Shown here piece by piece: positions 1 to 8,216 of a DNA stretch of 22,484 nt; the stretch's first letter is position 1; each line of letters opens with the position of its first letter. This stretch comes from RECG01 sp964444805 (lineage in GTDB: Bacteria; Bacillota_I; Bacilli_A; Acholeplasmatales; Acholeplasmataceae), in the NCBI GenBank assembly GCA_964444805.1, contig CAYUIK010000078.1, positions 1 through 22,484 of the forward strand, read 5' to 3'. The position numbers were made by a program, and so were the translations under genes. The notes beneath the pieces are model-generated. The model saw nothing but the letters and a program-made list of their open reading frames with translations. It ran no database searches and was not told the DNA's origin.

Positions 1-531
1 CATGTACTAGACGCCACGAGCAACGATCCCGCGAAGGACTATAAAAAAATTCGAACAAAACTCGAAGCCTATGATCCGACCTTGCTCGACCGACCGGAGA
101 TCGTCGTCTTGAACAAGATCGACCTCAAAGAGAAGAAGGTAGCAAAAATCGATCTTTTCGAAAAAGATATCATCCCGATTTCGGCACTGAAAAAGATTGG
201 ACTTGACGCCCTCGTTCACCATGTAATCGCTGTCCTCGATCGCACGCCAACACCGGCTGCTGAAAAAATAAGCGACGACCATCGGACATATGTGCTCGAG
301 CACAAGACGACGGACTTTATCATCGAAAAGAAGGATGGCGTCTTCCACCTATCGGGTGATAAGCTCAAACTCCTGTTCGAACGAACCGACTTCAATAAGG
401 ATGAGGCGATCCGTCGTTTCGCCCGACAGCTCCGTCACATGGGTGTCGACGAAGCATTAAGAAAAGAAGGTGCACAGCACGGTGACATCGTGCACATCTT
501 TGACTTCGAATTCGAGTTTCTCGATGGATAA
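1..531 (+). CDS. obgE: GTPase Obg/CgtA, C-terminal part (5' end outside window)
   Basis: The reading frame is open from base 1 to the TAA at 529-531 and encodes about 176 residues, the last third or so of Obg, a ribosome-associated GTPase needed for 50S assembly and stress control. Seen: the G4 motif NKID (within VVLNKIDL) and the G5-like ISAL, followed by a C-terminal Obg (OCT) domain with the typical core YVLEHKTTDFIIEKKDG and a GDIVHIFDFEFEFLDG ending. The N-terminal glycine-rich Obg fold and the G1-G3 motifs must lie upstream of the window. The gene ends at a strong intrinsic terminator that overlaps its stop codon and faces the convergent coiled-coil gene. Nothing suggests damage; it is partial only because of the window edge. 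Confidence 0.95.
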   Translation, partial: HVLDATSNDPAKDYKKIRTKLEAYDPTLLDRPEIVVLNKIDLKEKKVAKIDLFEKDIIPISALKKIGLDALVHHVIAVLDRTPTPAAEKISDDHRTYVLEHKTTDFIIEKKDGVFHLSGDKLKLLFERTDFNKDEAIRRFARQLRHMGVDEALRKEGAQHGDIVHIFDFEFEFLDG

Positions 532-551
532 AGGGCATCTGCCCTTTTTTC
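530..551 (+). terminator. Intrinsic terminator of obgE
   Basis: Inverted repeat AAAGGGCA / TGCCCTTT followed by a T run. It starts in the obgE stop codon, so it is the end of the obgE transcript. Confidence 0.9.
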
Positions 552-557
552 TTAATG

Positions 558-580
558 AAAAAGGAAGGGATCTCCCTTCC
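558..580 (-). terminator. Intrinsic terminator of the coiled-coil gene
   Basis: On the minus strand, GGAAGGGA / TCCCTTCC with a two-base centre is followed by TTTTT. The hairpin begins at the stop codon of the 1,200-residue coiled-coil gene. With the obgE terminator it makes a back-to-back pair for convergent transcription. Confidence 0.9.
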
Positions 581-3500
581 TAGTTCAATTTGAGCATACG
601 CATCTTGAAACGATGACTCTTTCGAAGAATGCGTGTTTCCTTACGAAGCATTTTCGTCTGTGCGCGTTTCGTTTGCGTGTTGAAACGTTTGAGATGGGAC
701 TCGAGATTGTCGATTTCACTTTCTCGACGCGTTTTCATCCGTCGGACGGTTTCCTCGAAATGCGTTTGCCGGTGTCGCTTCGCCTGAATCGTCTTGTTTT
801 CGTTCACATCGTGCATGGAGCGCTTCTGTTCGAGGTTGTCGCGACTCTTGTTTTTCTCGCCTTCATGCCGCATGAGCAACAACCGGTTCTTGTTTTCGAT
901 CGATTCGGATAAGTTTCGTTGTTCCGATTCTAGGCGCTTATCCTCATCATCGAGTTGTTGGATGCGCTTCGTATACTCGTCATCCAACGCCTTGATCGAA
1001 TCCTCGTAATCCTGTGTGAACTGTTGGGCGATGGCGTGTTGGTTATCGGTCAAACTGCGAATTTCTTGGTGTAAACGGTCGCTTTTTTCGACAATTTTCT
1101 TTTCTTTATCCTCCAAAAACCCGTGTTTCTGCGTTCGATCCTTGTTGAAGAGTTGTTCGATTTCCACGAGCTCTTGATTCAAAGCGGCTTTAATCGATAT
1201 TCTTTTGTTCTCATGCTTTTTTTCCAAGCGTTCGAGTAACCGGGTATGTTTCTTCATGCTCGCTCGATAGTGCGATTCGAGTTCTTCGATCCGCTCTTTC
1301 AATGACTTTTTGAGGAGATCGAGCATGTTCTTACGTTGTCGAATCTGTTCATGGTGCATCGCCTGCAACGTGTCGAGATGATCCTGTTGGCAATTGGTTA
1401 TGAGCTGATCGAGCGCGTCATCGGCATCCTTGATCTGTTCTAAGGAAGTGTCTAAAAAAGCATCGGTCACATAGAGTTCATTCGAAAGACGGGCATATAC
1501 GGCTTTCGTAATCCGTGTATTTTCTGTGAAGGCTTTGACGAGCGACTGATAGTACGTTCGATTGTCACTTTGCAAGCTTTCGAATCGGGCGGACTCTTTT
1601 TGTTTTTTGATGCTGAGCGCGTCATGCGCTTGTCGCCTTCGCAGGTCGAGTTTTTCGAGTTGATCATTGAAAGGCAACAACCTACCGTGGCGGACATTGA
1701 TGTCACGGTCGAGTGCTTGCAGACTCGCCTGAATCTGCTTGCGTTCGTTTTCAAGGTTCAAGATCGCCTTGTTGTTTTCTTTGATCGTGAGCAAATCCTT
1801 TTTTGTCGGGTTGTCAAGATCTTTTAGATCCTCGGTTTTCTTTGTCCGTTTTTCGAGTGTTTCCTGAGTGGATTCTTCCTTTTGCTGGAGTCGATAGACG
1901 GCGTTCTCTTTTTCGTGGATCACCTGAAGAATCATTTTTCGTCGTTTTTCAATGGACGCTTTTTTGTCGTCAAAAGACCGGTCGAGTTCACGCGCTCGTA
2001 TTTTATAGGTGTAGTCGAGAAGCGCTGTGATCCGTTCTTGATAAAACGTTTGGTCACGCTCGATTCTTTCCTGGGTCAAATCGGATATGGATTCGAAAAA
2101 GGCATCATAGAGTTCGGATACGATTTGTAGTGTGTTCTTAAAAACTTCCGGATGGGAAGGCAAGAGATAGAGTTGATGGAGTTGATCCTTGATCTGAATT
2201 TCCGTTTGCCTGATCGTACGAAGAATTTCATAATAGCGCTCAAGGGCACGCTGGTTCGCTTCGATTTCCCGTCGATTGATTTTAAGCGCTGTTTTCGCGA
2301 CTTCCTGATCGATCAAAAAACTGGTCTTGGCTGCGGCCTCCTGCTGCACGAATTCCCGTTTTGATGTTTCCTCACGCAAAACGTGTTCATCTTTCTCTAG
2401 CGCTTGATGACGTTCATGTTCGTAGAGTTTCCGATCGCACTCGATCAAGGCGAGCGCCTGATCTAAGTCAAAGCGGTCGTTCAACACGGTTTTATCGAAA
2501 AGCGATTGATTGATTTCCCCCCGCAACGTTTGTTCTTCAATCCCGTAGTCGCGCTTGAGTTTCTCTTTTTCGATTTGGAGTTGCGTCGAAATGTTTAAGA
2601 CCTGCTGATCGGCTTCAAAAAGCTTTTTTGCCCGTTTTTTCTGATGGTCGTATTCGAGTTTCTTCCGATTTTCCAGATAGTCTTCATGACTTTGCAAGAA
2701 CGCGTAGTGGGCGATGGCCAGAGAAGCCTCGTTGGCATGCAAATTAAGCTCGCATTCCTGAAAACTTGAACCGATCGAGAGTTGTGTGTCCAAAGGTAAA
2801 ATATCACGGTTGTAAGTAATCGAAAGCATGTCTTTTTCGTAACGGTCATAGGCTTCAATGAGTTTGGTCTGGTGTTCGTAGATCTTCATGTTGTGGTTAT
2901 AGTTCAATTCAACCTTGGTGAACTCCTGTTTTTTCCGATATTCGGCCAGAGACCTCTTGAGGCGCCATTCGTTGACGTCTTTAAGATGTTGCTGATCGTG
3001 TTCAAAAAGAGCGCGTTGGCTCGTTTTTTGTTGTGTCAGGATGTCTTTTTGCGTGCGTAGAATCTGTTTGTTTAGATCGTTGTCGTAGCTATTTAGAATC
3101 CGCGTCAAATTGCGGTTTAACCGGTCGCGATCAGCATGCGATTCGACTTTTTTCATCTCGAGACGGGCTTCCCGTGCGGCCTGGGTTTTCATCTGGTTGA
3201 TGCTCTCGCGATAGGCTGAGAGCTTTGAGTTAAGTAGCGTGATCGTTTCACCACTACGGTGAACGATCCGCTTTTTCTTTTCTTCGTATGCTTCACGTTG
3301 CTGATCGAACTGCTGGTCAAGTTGGGATAACTGCTCGCGGTAATCGTGTTGAATGTCTTCTTTCGTTCGACTGAATTCCTCTTGTAATTTTTCGATCTGT
3401 TCCTGGATTGGAACCATCCGTTTCTCATGGATCTTATCGTATTTCTTTAGAGCCTTTTGATAACTTTTTTTGAGCTCGTTGATCTTTTGGTTAATAGCAA

Positions 3501-4188
3501 CCGAAAGGTTCGAGTGAACGGTTTTGATGCGTACATAGATCTCGTCGTTTTCCGCGGAAGTCATGTCCGAGCGCGAATCGATCTGAAGCCGATTGTCTTT
3601 GGCTTGTTCGATCGTCTGCTCGAGATCGCTTTCGATCCGGTTGATTTTCTCTTCATAGCTTGCGAGCAGGCGACGGTCGCTTTCCTCTTTTTCGGCTTCG
3701 ATCTGAACGATTGCTTGCTGGTATGCCGCACGGACGGCTTCGATCCGCTTGTCGATGACGACTTTTTTTCGTTTGAACTCGAGTTCGGCCTTGTGAACCT
3801 GATTTTCGTAATGGGCGTTCTCTTGTTCGATCCGTTCATCGAGTCCCTTGTTCTGGGTGCGAATCTTCGATTCGAATGCGTTACGTTTCTTGTCGTTTAA
3901 ATCTCTGCGTCGTTCGATTTCTCCATTGTTTTTTTCTTTGAGAACGAGAAGCGATTTTTGAGCGGATTCGAGATATTGTTCTTTATTTTCCTGTAATTTT
4001 TCGATCGCCTGAAAAAGATGGGTCTGATCCGTTTTGGCTTGATCGTTCATACGTTTTAAGGTCGGACGGAAATCACGCAAAAGAGCCAGCATCCGTTTTT
4101 TTATGGGCTGGTATTTCTGATCGCTATCGAATTGTTCCTGTAATCGATCCGAAAAGGATTTGAGATACATAAATTTTTTAATAACCAT
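580..4188 (-). CDS. Giant coiled-coil protein, function unknown (about 1,200 aa)
   Basis: I do not recognise a specific family. The product is almost entirely charged heptad-like helix: long runs of E, K, R, Q, D and L, few Gly/Pro, very few Cys or Trp. No Walker A motif, signal peptide or transmembrane segment is visible, so it is probably cytoplasmic and, despite an SMC-like look, not an SMC/Rad50 ATPase. The last 60-70 residues are very basic (many Arg/Lys, e.g. KMLRKETRILRKSHRFKMRM), which might contact nucleic acid or membrane; that is inference. Start is uncertain: in-frame GTG at 4191, ATG at 4188 and ATG at 4170. AAGG sits directly before 4191, too close for 4188 and far for 4170. The -10 box lies only about 12 bases upstream of the GTG, so a very short leader is possible. 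It is a single-gene transcript, divergent from ruvAB. A role in cell shape, division or chromosome organisation is only a guess. Confidence 0.85.
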   Translation of the reverse strand: MVIKKFMYLKSFSDRLQEQFDSDQKYQPIKKRMLALLRDFRPTLKRMNDQAKTDQTHLFQAIEKLQENKEQYLESAQKSLLVLKEKNNGEIERRRDLNDKKRNAFESKIRTQNKGLDERIEQENAHYENQVHKAELEFKRKKVVIDKRIEAVRAAYQQAIVQIEAEKEESDRRLLASYEEKINRIESDLEQTIEQAKDNRLQIDSRSDMTSAENDEIYVRIKTVHSNLSVAINQKINELKKSYQKALKKYDKIHEKRMVPIQEQIEKLQEEFSRTKEDIQHDYREQLSQLDQQFDQQREAYEEKKKRIVHRSGETITLLNSKLSAYRESINQMKTQAAREARLEMKKVESHADRDRLNRNLTRILNSYDNDLNKQILRTQKDILTQQKTSQRALFEHDQQHLKDVNEWRLKRSLAEYRKKQEFTKVELNYNHNMKIYEHQTKLIEAYDRYEKDMLSITYNRDILPLDTQLSIGSSFQECELNLHANEASLAIAHYAFLQSHEDYLENRKKLEYDHQKKRAKKLFEADQQVLNISTQLQIEKEKLKRDYGIEEQTLRGEINQSLFDKTVLNDRFDLDQALALIECDRKLYEHERHQALEKDEHVLREETSKREFVQQEAAAKTSFLIDQEVAKTALKINRREIEANQRALERYYEILRTIRQTEIQIKDQLHQLYLLPSHPEVFKNTLQIVSELYDAFFESISDLTQERIERDQTFYQERITALLDYTYKIRARELDRSFDDKKASIEKRRKMILQVIHEKENAVYRLQQKEESTQETLEKRTKKTEDLKDLDNPTKKDLLTIKENNKAILNLENERKQIQASLQALDRDINVRHGRLLPFNDQLEKLDLRRRQAHDALSIKKQKESARFESLQSDNRTYYQSLVKAFTENTRITKAVYARLSNELYVTDAFLDTSLEQIKDADDALDQLITNCQQDHLDTLQAMHHEQIRQRKNMLDLLKKSLKERIEELESHYRASMKKHTRLLERLEKKHENKRISIKAALNQELVEIEQLFNKDRTQKHGFLEDKEKKIVEKSDRLHQEIRSLTDNQHAIAQQFTQDYEDSIKALDDEYTKRIQQLDDEDKRLESEQRNLSESIENKNRLLLMRHEGEKNKSRDNLEQKRSMHDVNENKTIQAKRHRQTHFEETVRRMKTRRESEIDNLESHLKRFNTQTKRAQTKMLRKETRILRKSHRFKMRMLKLN

Positions 4189-4200
4189 CACCTTAAAATA

Positions 4201-4209
4201 ATTATATCA
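4201..4209 (-). promoter_or_regulatory. Extended -10 promoter of the coiled-coil gene
   Basis: On the minus strand the sequence reads TGATATAAT, an extended -10 (TGnTATAAT). No good -35 is visible 16-18 bases upstream. The expected start of transcription is around 4194, giving almost no leader before the first possible start codons (4191/4188). Confidence 0.65.
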
Positions 4210-4244
4210 TATCCATCGAAAATCTAGCGATTCACGGGTAAAAA

Positions 4245-4253
4245 TGGTATAAT
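4245..4253 (+). promoter_or_regulatory. Extended -10 promoter of ruvA-ruvB-queA
   Basis: TGGTATAAT is an extended -10; no convincing -35 is present. It lies 31 bases before the ruvA ATG and faces away from the coiled-coil gene promoter, with the two -10 boxes about 40 bases apart. Confidence 0.65.
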
Positions 4254-4283
4254 AAATTGAAATCAGTAAAGGTGGTATCGACC

Positions 4284-4835
4284 ATGTATGCCCATATCGA
4301 AGGTACCGTAAAGACCATTAAACCGAGTTATATCGTCATGGACAATCAAGGGGTCGGTTACTTGATCATCGTTCCCAATCCCTACGCCTATAAACTCGAA
4401 GAATATACGCTCGTCCATACCCATCACTATGTCCGTGAGGATATCGATCATCTCTATGGCTTTCAGCGATTGGAAAGCAAAGAGCTCTTTATCGCTTTGA
4501 TCGGTGTTTCCGGAATCGGTCCGAAGAGTGCGTTGAGCATTCTCGCAACGGATGCGATCGACGACATACGATATGCCATTGAAAGTGGAAACGCCAAATA
4601 CTTGACCAACTTCCCTGGCATTGGCAATAAGAGCGCACAACAGATCATCCTCGATCTAAAAGGTAAACTCACGGACGTCGACGACGATGTTTCCGTAGAA
4701 ACCAATGATGTTCAGGACGCCTTGTTGGCACTCGGATACTCGAAAACCGAGGTCAAGCGCGTCCTCAAGAAGATCGATCACGACCAGCCGGTCGAGACCA
4801 TGGTAAAATCAGCACTCCGACTTCTCATCAAATAA
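4284..4835 (+). CDS. ruvA: Holliday junction DNA helicase subunit RuvA
   Basis: RuvA binds four-way Holliday junctions as a tetramer and loads the RuvB motor for branch migration. The 183-residue product opens with the OB-fold start MYAHIEGTVKTIKPSYIVMD and continues with helix-hairpin-helix segments around IGVSGIGPKSALSIL and LTNFPGIGNKSAQQIILDLKGKL. It ends in the small RuvB-contacting domain III (DVQDALLALGYSKTEVKRVLKKI). It is slightly shorter than the usual ~200 residues, mainly in the linker before domain III. The ATG at 4284 was chosen because AAAGGTGG lies 8 bases upstream and the family N-terminus is MY/MI-type; an in-frame TTG at 4257 would add an unrelated extension. First gene of ruvA-ruvB-queA, 9 bases before ruvB. 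Confidence 0.96.
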   Translation: MYAHIEGTVKTIKPSYIVMDNQGVGYLIIVPNPYAYKLEEYTLVHTHHYVREDIDHLYGFQRLESKELFIALIGVSGIGPKSALSILATDAIDDIRYAIESGNAKYLTNFPGIGNKSAQQIILDLKGKLTDVDDDVSVETNDVQDALLALGYSKTEVKRVLKKIDHDQPVETMVKSALRLLIK

Positions 4836-4844
4836 GGGGGTTCT

Positions 4845-5855
4845 ATGGACCGCGAACGTATCGTAACCGCCATGTCAAGAAAAGAAGATGAGGATCAGAC
4901 GCTCAGACCTCGTTTTCTCACGCAATATATTGGCCAGAACGACATCAAAGAAATGCTCGACATCTACATTAAAGCCGCAATAAAACGCAAAGAAGCACTC
5001 GATCATATTTTACTCTATGGCCCGCCTGGATTGGGTAAAACCACATTGGCACAGATCATCGCGAATGAACTGGATGTTCAGATTCGCGTGACGAGCGGTC
5101 CGGCGATCGAACGAAGCGGCGACCTCGCCGCTGTTTTGAGTTCCTTGTCGCCAGGGGACGTTCTCTTCATCGATGAGATGCACCGTTTGCCGCGCTTTGT
5201 TGAAGAAGTGCTCTATGCGGCGATGGAAGACTATGTTTTAGACATCGTAATTGGCAAGGACCAGGAATCACGGTCGATTCGAATTGACCTTCCGCCCTTT
5301 ACCCTCATTGGGGCAACCACGCGATTCGGCGACTTATCGGCACCGCTTCGCGAACGTTTCGGCGTTGTCATGCGACTCAACTACTACGGTGAGGATGACC
5401 TTAAAAAGATTATTCGAAGGACTTCAACAGTCTATCAGAACGCGATTAAAGATGATGCCGTTGATGCTCTTGCGAGTCGCAGTCGTGGGACACCGAGAAT
5501 CGCGAATCGTCTCTTTCGTCGCGTACGGGATTTCGCCGAAATCATTGGCGATGGAATCATCACGAGTGACATTACGACGCTCGCTCTGACCAAGCTCGGG
5601 ATCGACGGAAACGGGCTCGACCAAACGGATTATCGCTATCTTCGCAGCATCATCGAAAATTTTGGTGGTGGCCCTGTTGGCATCGAAACGATTGCCGCAA
5701 CCATCAGCGAAGAGATGACGACCGTCGAGGACGTCTATGAACCCTATTTGCTGCAAGAAGGCTATATCAAGCGTACACCCCGTGGGCGTGTCGCAACCGA
5801 AAAGACATACCGTGTACTCGGTATACCATACTATAAAGGACTACTGGACTCATGA
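4845..5855 (+). CDS. ruvB: Holliday junction branch migration ATPase RuvB
   Basis: RuvB is the hexameric AAA+ motor that pumps DNA through the RuvA-junction complex. The 336-residue product has the normal length and all key motifs: Walker A GPPGLGKTT (about residues 60-68), Walker B LFIDEMHRL (Met where Ile is more usual), sensor 1 GATTR, the arginine-finger region APLRERFG, and the C-terminal winged helix with YIKRTPRGRVAT. The start ATG is preceded by AAGGGGG. Its stop overlaps the queA start (ATGA), so the two are translationally coupled. The order ruvA-ruvB-queA is common in Bacillota. Confidence 0.97.
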   Translation: MDRERIVTAMSRKEDEDQTLRPRFLTQYIGQNDIKEMLDIYIKAAIKRKEALDHILLYGPPGLGKTTLAQIIANELDVQIRVTSGPAIERSGDLAAVLSSLSPGDVLFIDEMHRLPRFVEEVLYAAMEDYVLDIVIGKDQESRSIRIDLPPFTLIGATTRFGDLSAPLRERFGVVMRLNYYGEDDLKKIIRRTSTVYQNAIKDDAVDALASRSRGTPRIANRLFRRVRDFAEIIGDGIITSDITTLALTKLGIDGNGLDQTDYRYLRSIIENFGGGPVGIETIAATISEEMTTVEDVYEPYLLQEGYIKRTPRGRVATEKTYRVLGIPYYKGLLDS

Positions 5856-6874
5856 ACGTATCGGACTACGATTTCGCATTATCGGAAGAACTCATCGCCC
5901 AACACCCTGTCGATCGTCGTGATCACGCCCGCATGCTGATCGTCGATAAAAAGAACGAGAAGCTTAAAGATGCCATGTTCTATGATATTCTTTCTTTGCT
6001 TGACGAGGACGACGTCCTCGTCATCAACGATTCGAAGGTCATGCCGGCGCGTCTTATTGGAACGAAGATCGATACGGATGCCGTAATCGAAGTTCTCCTT
6101 TTAAAAGAACGCGAAAAAGACATATGGGAAGCGACGACTAGACCTGCCCGTCGTGTGAAAGTTGGAACGGTTTTGACATGTGGTGATCGGCTCAAAATGC
6201 GGTGTATTGCAGTCAAGGACGAAGGGATACGCGTGTTCGAACTCGCATATGAGGGCCTTCTTATCGAACGACTCGAAGAACTCGGGACGATGCCGCTCCC
6301 TCCCTACATCAAAGAGACGCTCAAAGAACAAGATCGTTACCAGACCGTTTATGCGCGCGAATTTGGGAGTGCGGCTGCACCAACCGCTGGCTTGCACTTC
6401 ACGAAAGAACTCCTTCAGAAGATCCGAAACAAGGGCGTAACCGTTTTACCCATTACGCTGCACGTCGGCTTAGGAACGTTTAAACCTGTTTCCACCGAAA
6501 AAATCGAGAACCACGTCATGCACAGCGAGACGTATACGATCACAGAAAAAACCGCTCGAGCTTTGAATGTTGCGAAAGAGAACCGGAAAAGGATCATCGC
6601 AGTGGGAACGACATCCGTACGCACACTCGAAAGCAACTTCAATCACGGCTTTCACGCCGGTACCTTTGAAACGGATATTTTTATTTATCCCGGTTATCCT
6701 TTTCAAGTCATCAACGGCCTGATTACCAACTTTCACCTTCCCAAATCGACGTTGATCATGCTCGTCAGCGCCTTAGCGGGAAAGTCTTTGATCGAGCGAG
6801 CCTACGATCATGCGATAAAATCACGTTACCGTTTCTTCTCGTTTGGTGACGCGATGTTCATTAAATCGATATAA
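5852..6874 (+). CDS. queA: S-adenosylmethionine:tRNA ribosyltransferase-isomerase QueA
   Basis: QueA transfers and isomerises the ribosyl part of AdoMet onto 7-aminomethyl-7-deazaguanine in tRNA, giving epoxyqueuosine at wobble position 34. The 340-residue product has the family start (MNVSDYDFALSEELIAQHPVDRRDHARML), the conserved VLVINDSKVMPARLIG, AAPTAGLHFT, LHVGLGTFKPV and the C-terminal NFHLPKSTLIMLVSA block. Start codon overlaps the ruvB stop by four bases. The usual partner tgt does not follow; instead a separate promoter and two PTS-related genes come next, so tgt must be elsewhere if the pathway is complete. No clear terminator is seen after queA, so read-through into the next genes is possible. 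Confidence 0.97.
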   Translation: MNVSDYDFALSEELIAQHPVDRRDHARMLIVDKKNEKLKDAMFYDILSLLDEDDVLVINDSKVMPARLIGTKIDTDAVIEVLLLKEREKDIWEATTRPARRVKVGTVLTCGDRLKMRCIAVKDEGIRVFELAYEGLLIERLEELGTMPLPPYIKETLKEQDRYQTVYAREFGSAAAPTAGLHFTKELLQKIRNKGVTVLPITLHVGLGTFKPVSTEKIENHVMHSETYTITEKTARALNVAKENRKRIIAVGTTSVRTLESNFNHGFHAGTFETDIFIYPGYPFQVINGLITNFHLPKSTLIMLVSALAGKSLIERAYDHAIKSRYRFFSFGDAMFIKSI

Positions 6875-6877
6875 GGA

Positions 6878-6906
6878 TTGAAAATCGACGTAAAAATAGA
6901 TATAAT
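6878..6906 (+). promoter_or_regulatory. Sigma-A-type promoter for the EIIB-like gene and ptsH
   Basis: TTGAAA (6878-6883), exactly 17 bases, then TATAAT (6901-6906), starting 4 bases after the queA stop. Transcription would start near 6913, leaving a short leader that contains the GGAGGT ribosome site. Confidence 0.85.
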
Positions 6907-6930
6907 CGATGTATATGGAGGTCCAACCAC

Positions 6931-7272
6931 ATGCAAACGGAACACTATTTGATCGGCGCACTCGCCTTCATCATATTGATCGTTTTCGTTTTGTTCGTTG
7001 TTTCCAAGCGAAAGCAAAAAAAAACCGCACATGTACCATCCTTTCTGCAGCTTTATGAAGCACTTGGAAAAAGCGAAAACATCCTTTCGCTCTCACGTGA
7101 ACACGACAGACTGCGCGTTCGCGTTCGCGACAAGACGAATATCGATCAGGCCTTACTGAAGGAACTCGGGATTCCGGCGATCGCCGCCCAAGGTGAAATC
7201 AAACTCTTGATCAGAAAACACAGCCAAGAAGCTCTCTCTTACTTGGATGAAAAAAGAAAAGAGGAAACATGA
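6931..7272 (+). CDS. Membrane-anchored PTS EIIB-like protein lacking the phospho-cysteine
   Basis: 113 residues: one N-terminal hydrophobic helix (about 7-24), a basic stop-transfer run KRKQKK, then a cytoplasmic domain (about 37-104) that resembles the glucose-family EIIB domain (LYEALGKSENILSL.....RLRVRVRDKTNID..LLKELGI). Aligned by eye to E. coli EIIB-Glc (KENITNLDACITRLRV), the phosphorylated cysteine corresponds to Glu57; the whole protein has no cysteine. It therefore cannot work as a normal phosphotransfer subunit. Start ATG has GGAGGT 10 bases upstream. The gene is one base from ptsH, so they share a transcript and probably translation. Plausible roles, all inference: a membrane tether or sensor that binds HPr, EIIA or a sugar permease. 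The fold assignment is moderately sure; the function is unknown. Confidence 0.8.
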   Translation: MQTEHYLIGALAFIILIVFVLFVVSKRKQKKTAHVPSFLQLYEALGKSENILSLSREHDRLRVRVRDKTNIDQALLKELGIPAIAAQGEIKLLIRKHSQEALSYLDEKRKEET

Positions 7273-7273
7273 C

Positions 7274-7552
7274 ATGTTGAAAAAATCATTTCTTGTCACA
7301 TCGGAATATGGAATTCATGCACGACCGGCTACGCGCCTCGTCAATCTCGCGATGTCCTTCGAATCGGAAATCGATCTCAGTGCCATGGGAAAAACCATCA
7401 ATCTCAAATCGATTATGGGACTGATGTCTCTTGGTGTTTACAAGGGCGAACGCGTCACGATCACGTGTGAAGGACACGACGAGAAGGATGCGCTCGAGAA
7501 AATCACGGACTTCATGATCGCCGAATCGATCGGTAGGCTTGCTGACGAATAA
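7274..7552 (+). CDS. ptsH: Phosphocarrier protein HPr
   Basis: HPr carries phosphate from enzyme I to the EIIA domains of sugar-specific permeases. The 92-residue product has the active-site motif GIHARPAT with His15, and the regulatory-site region INLKSIMGLMSL with Ser46, the residue phosphorylated by HPr kinase in Gram-positive carbon control. Start ATG at 7274 was chosen because GAGGAA lies 7 bases upstream and because it puts His and Ser at exactly 15 and 46; upstream in-frame codons would lie inside the preceding gene. There is no ptsI (enzyme I) next to it, unlike many ptsHI operons; the partner is the EIIB-like gene just upstream. Confidence 0.96.
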   Translation: MLKKSFLVTSEYGIHARPATRLVNLAMSFESEIDLSAMGKTINLKSIMGLMSLGVYKGERVTITCEGHDEKDALEKITDFMIAESIGRLADE

Positions 7553-7567
7553 GTCAAAACATACTAA

Positions 7568-7590
7568 AAAGTGGCATGATGTGCCACTTT
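7568..7590 (+). terminator. Hairpin after ptsH, probable weak terminator
   Basis: Nine-base stem AAAGTGGCA / TGCCACTTT with a 5-base loop, in the 63-base gap between ptsH and trmB. The T tract afterwards is short (TTTCACTAT), so some transcription may continue into trmB, for which no clear promoter is seen. Confidence 0.6.
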
Positions 7591-7615
7591 CACTATCTCA
7601 TGAGGACAAGAGGAA

Positions 7616-8215
7616 ATGCGACAAAAAAAACTCAAATACGTCGATGAAGCGTTTTTAGAAGCACGTGACGTGCGCATGGAACGCAAGCGAATCGAATTGC
7701 CTGCGAACCGGCGAATCGCGCTTGAAATCGGTAGCGGCAAAGGCAAATTCATCACCGATATGGCACGCGATCATCCCAATGATCTTTTTATCGCCATGGA
7801 AGTCAATATGAATGTTTGTTATCGAATCGTGCAAAAACGCGACGCGTACGAGTTAAAAAATCTCATCATTATTCTTGGTGATGCCAAGCATATCCTCGAA
7901 TACTTAGACGAACATACGATCGACCATATCTATCTCAACTTTTCTGATCCATGGCCAAAAAAAAGACATCATAAAAGACGTCTGACCGCCCCGGCCTTTT
8001 TAACCGCTTACCGACGCATCCTCAAGAGCGACGGCACCCTCTCGTTTCGAACGGATCACCACGACTTTTTCGAAGATAGCCTAATCGAATTGCATGGCAT
8101 GTTCCGGATTACGCGTGTCGACTACAATGTGAAAGCGAGTGCATATATGACGGAATACGAGGGAAAAAAACGTGCGGTAGGACCAATCTATCAAGTCGAT
8201 GTGGAGGTGATGTGA
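7616..8215 (+). CDS. trmB: tRNA (guanine-46-N7)-methyltransferase TrmB
   Basis: AdoMet-dependent enzyme making m7G46 in the tRNA variable loop. The 199-residue product has the methyltransferase motif I ALEIGSGKGKF, the acidic motif II end IAMEVN, and the family hallmark LNFSDPWPKKRHHKRRL followed by FRTDHHDFF. The ATG has two overlapping purine-rich sites upstream (GAGGA at about 10 bases and GAGGA(A) adjacent). One base separates its stop from the M42 peptidase gene, whose perfect ribosome site GGAGGTGAT lies within the last codons of trmB. Confidence 0.96.
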   Translation: MRQKKLKYVDEAFLEARDVRMERKRIELPANRRIALEIGSGKGKFITDMARDHPNDLFIAMEVNMNVCYRIVQKRDAYELKNLIIILGDAKHILEYLDEHTIDHIYLNFSDPWPKKRHHKRRLTAPAFLTAYRRILKSDGTLSFRTDHHDFFEDSLIELHGMFRITRVDYNVKASAYMTEYEGKKRAVGPIYQVDVEVM

Positions 8216-8216
8216 C

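Noticed and set aside
3457..3900. Plus-strand open frame of 147 codons opposite the coiled-coil gene (and several shorter ones nearby)
   Set aside because: They arise as antisense shadows of a long gene rich in Glu/Lys/Arg codons; no ribosome sites and phenylalanine/valine-rich translations with no domain.
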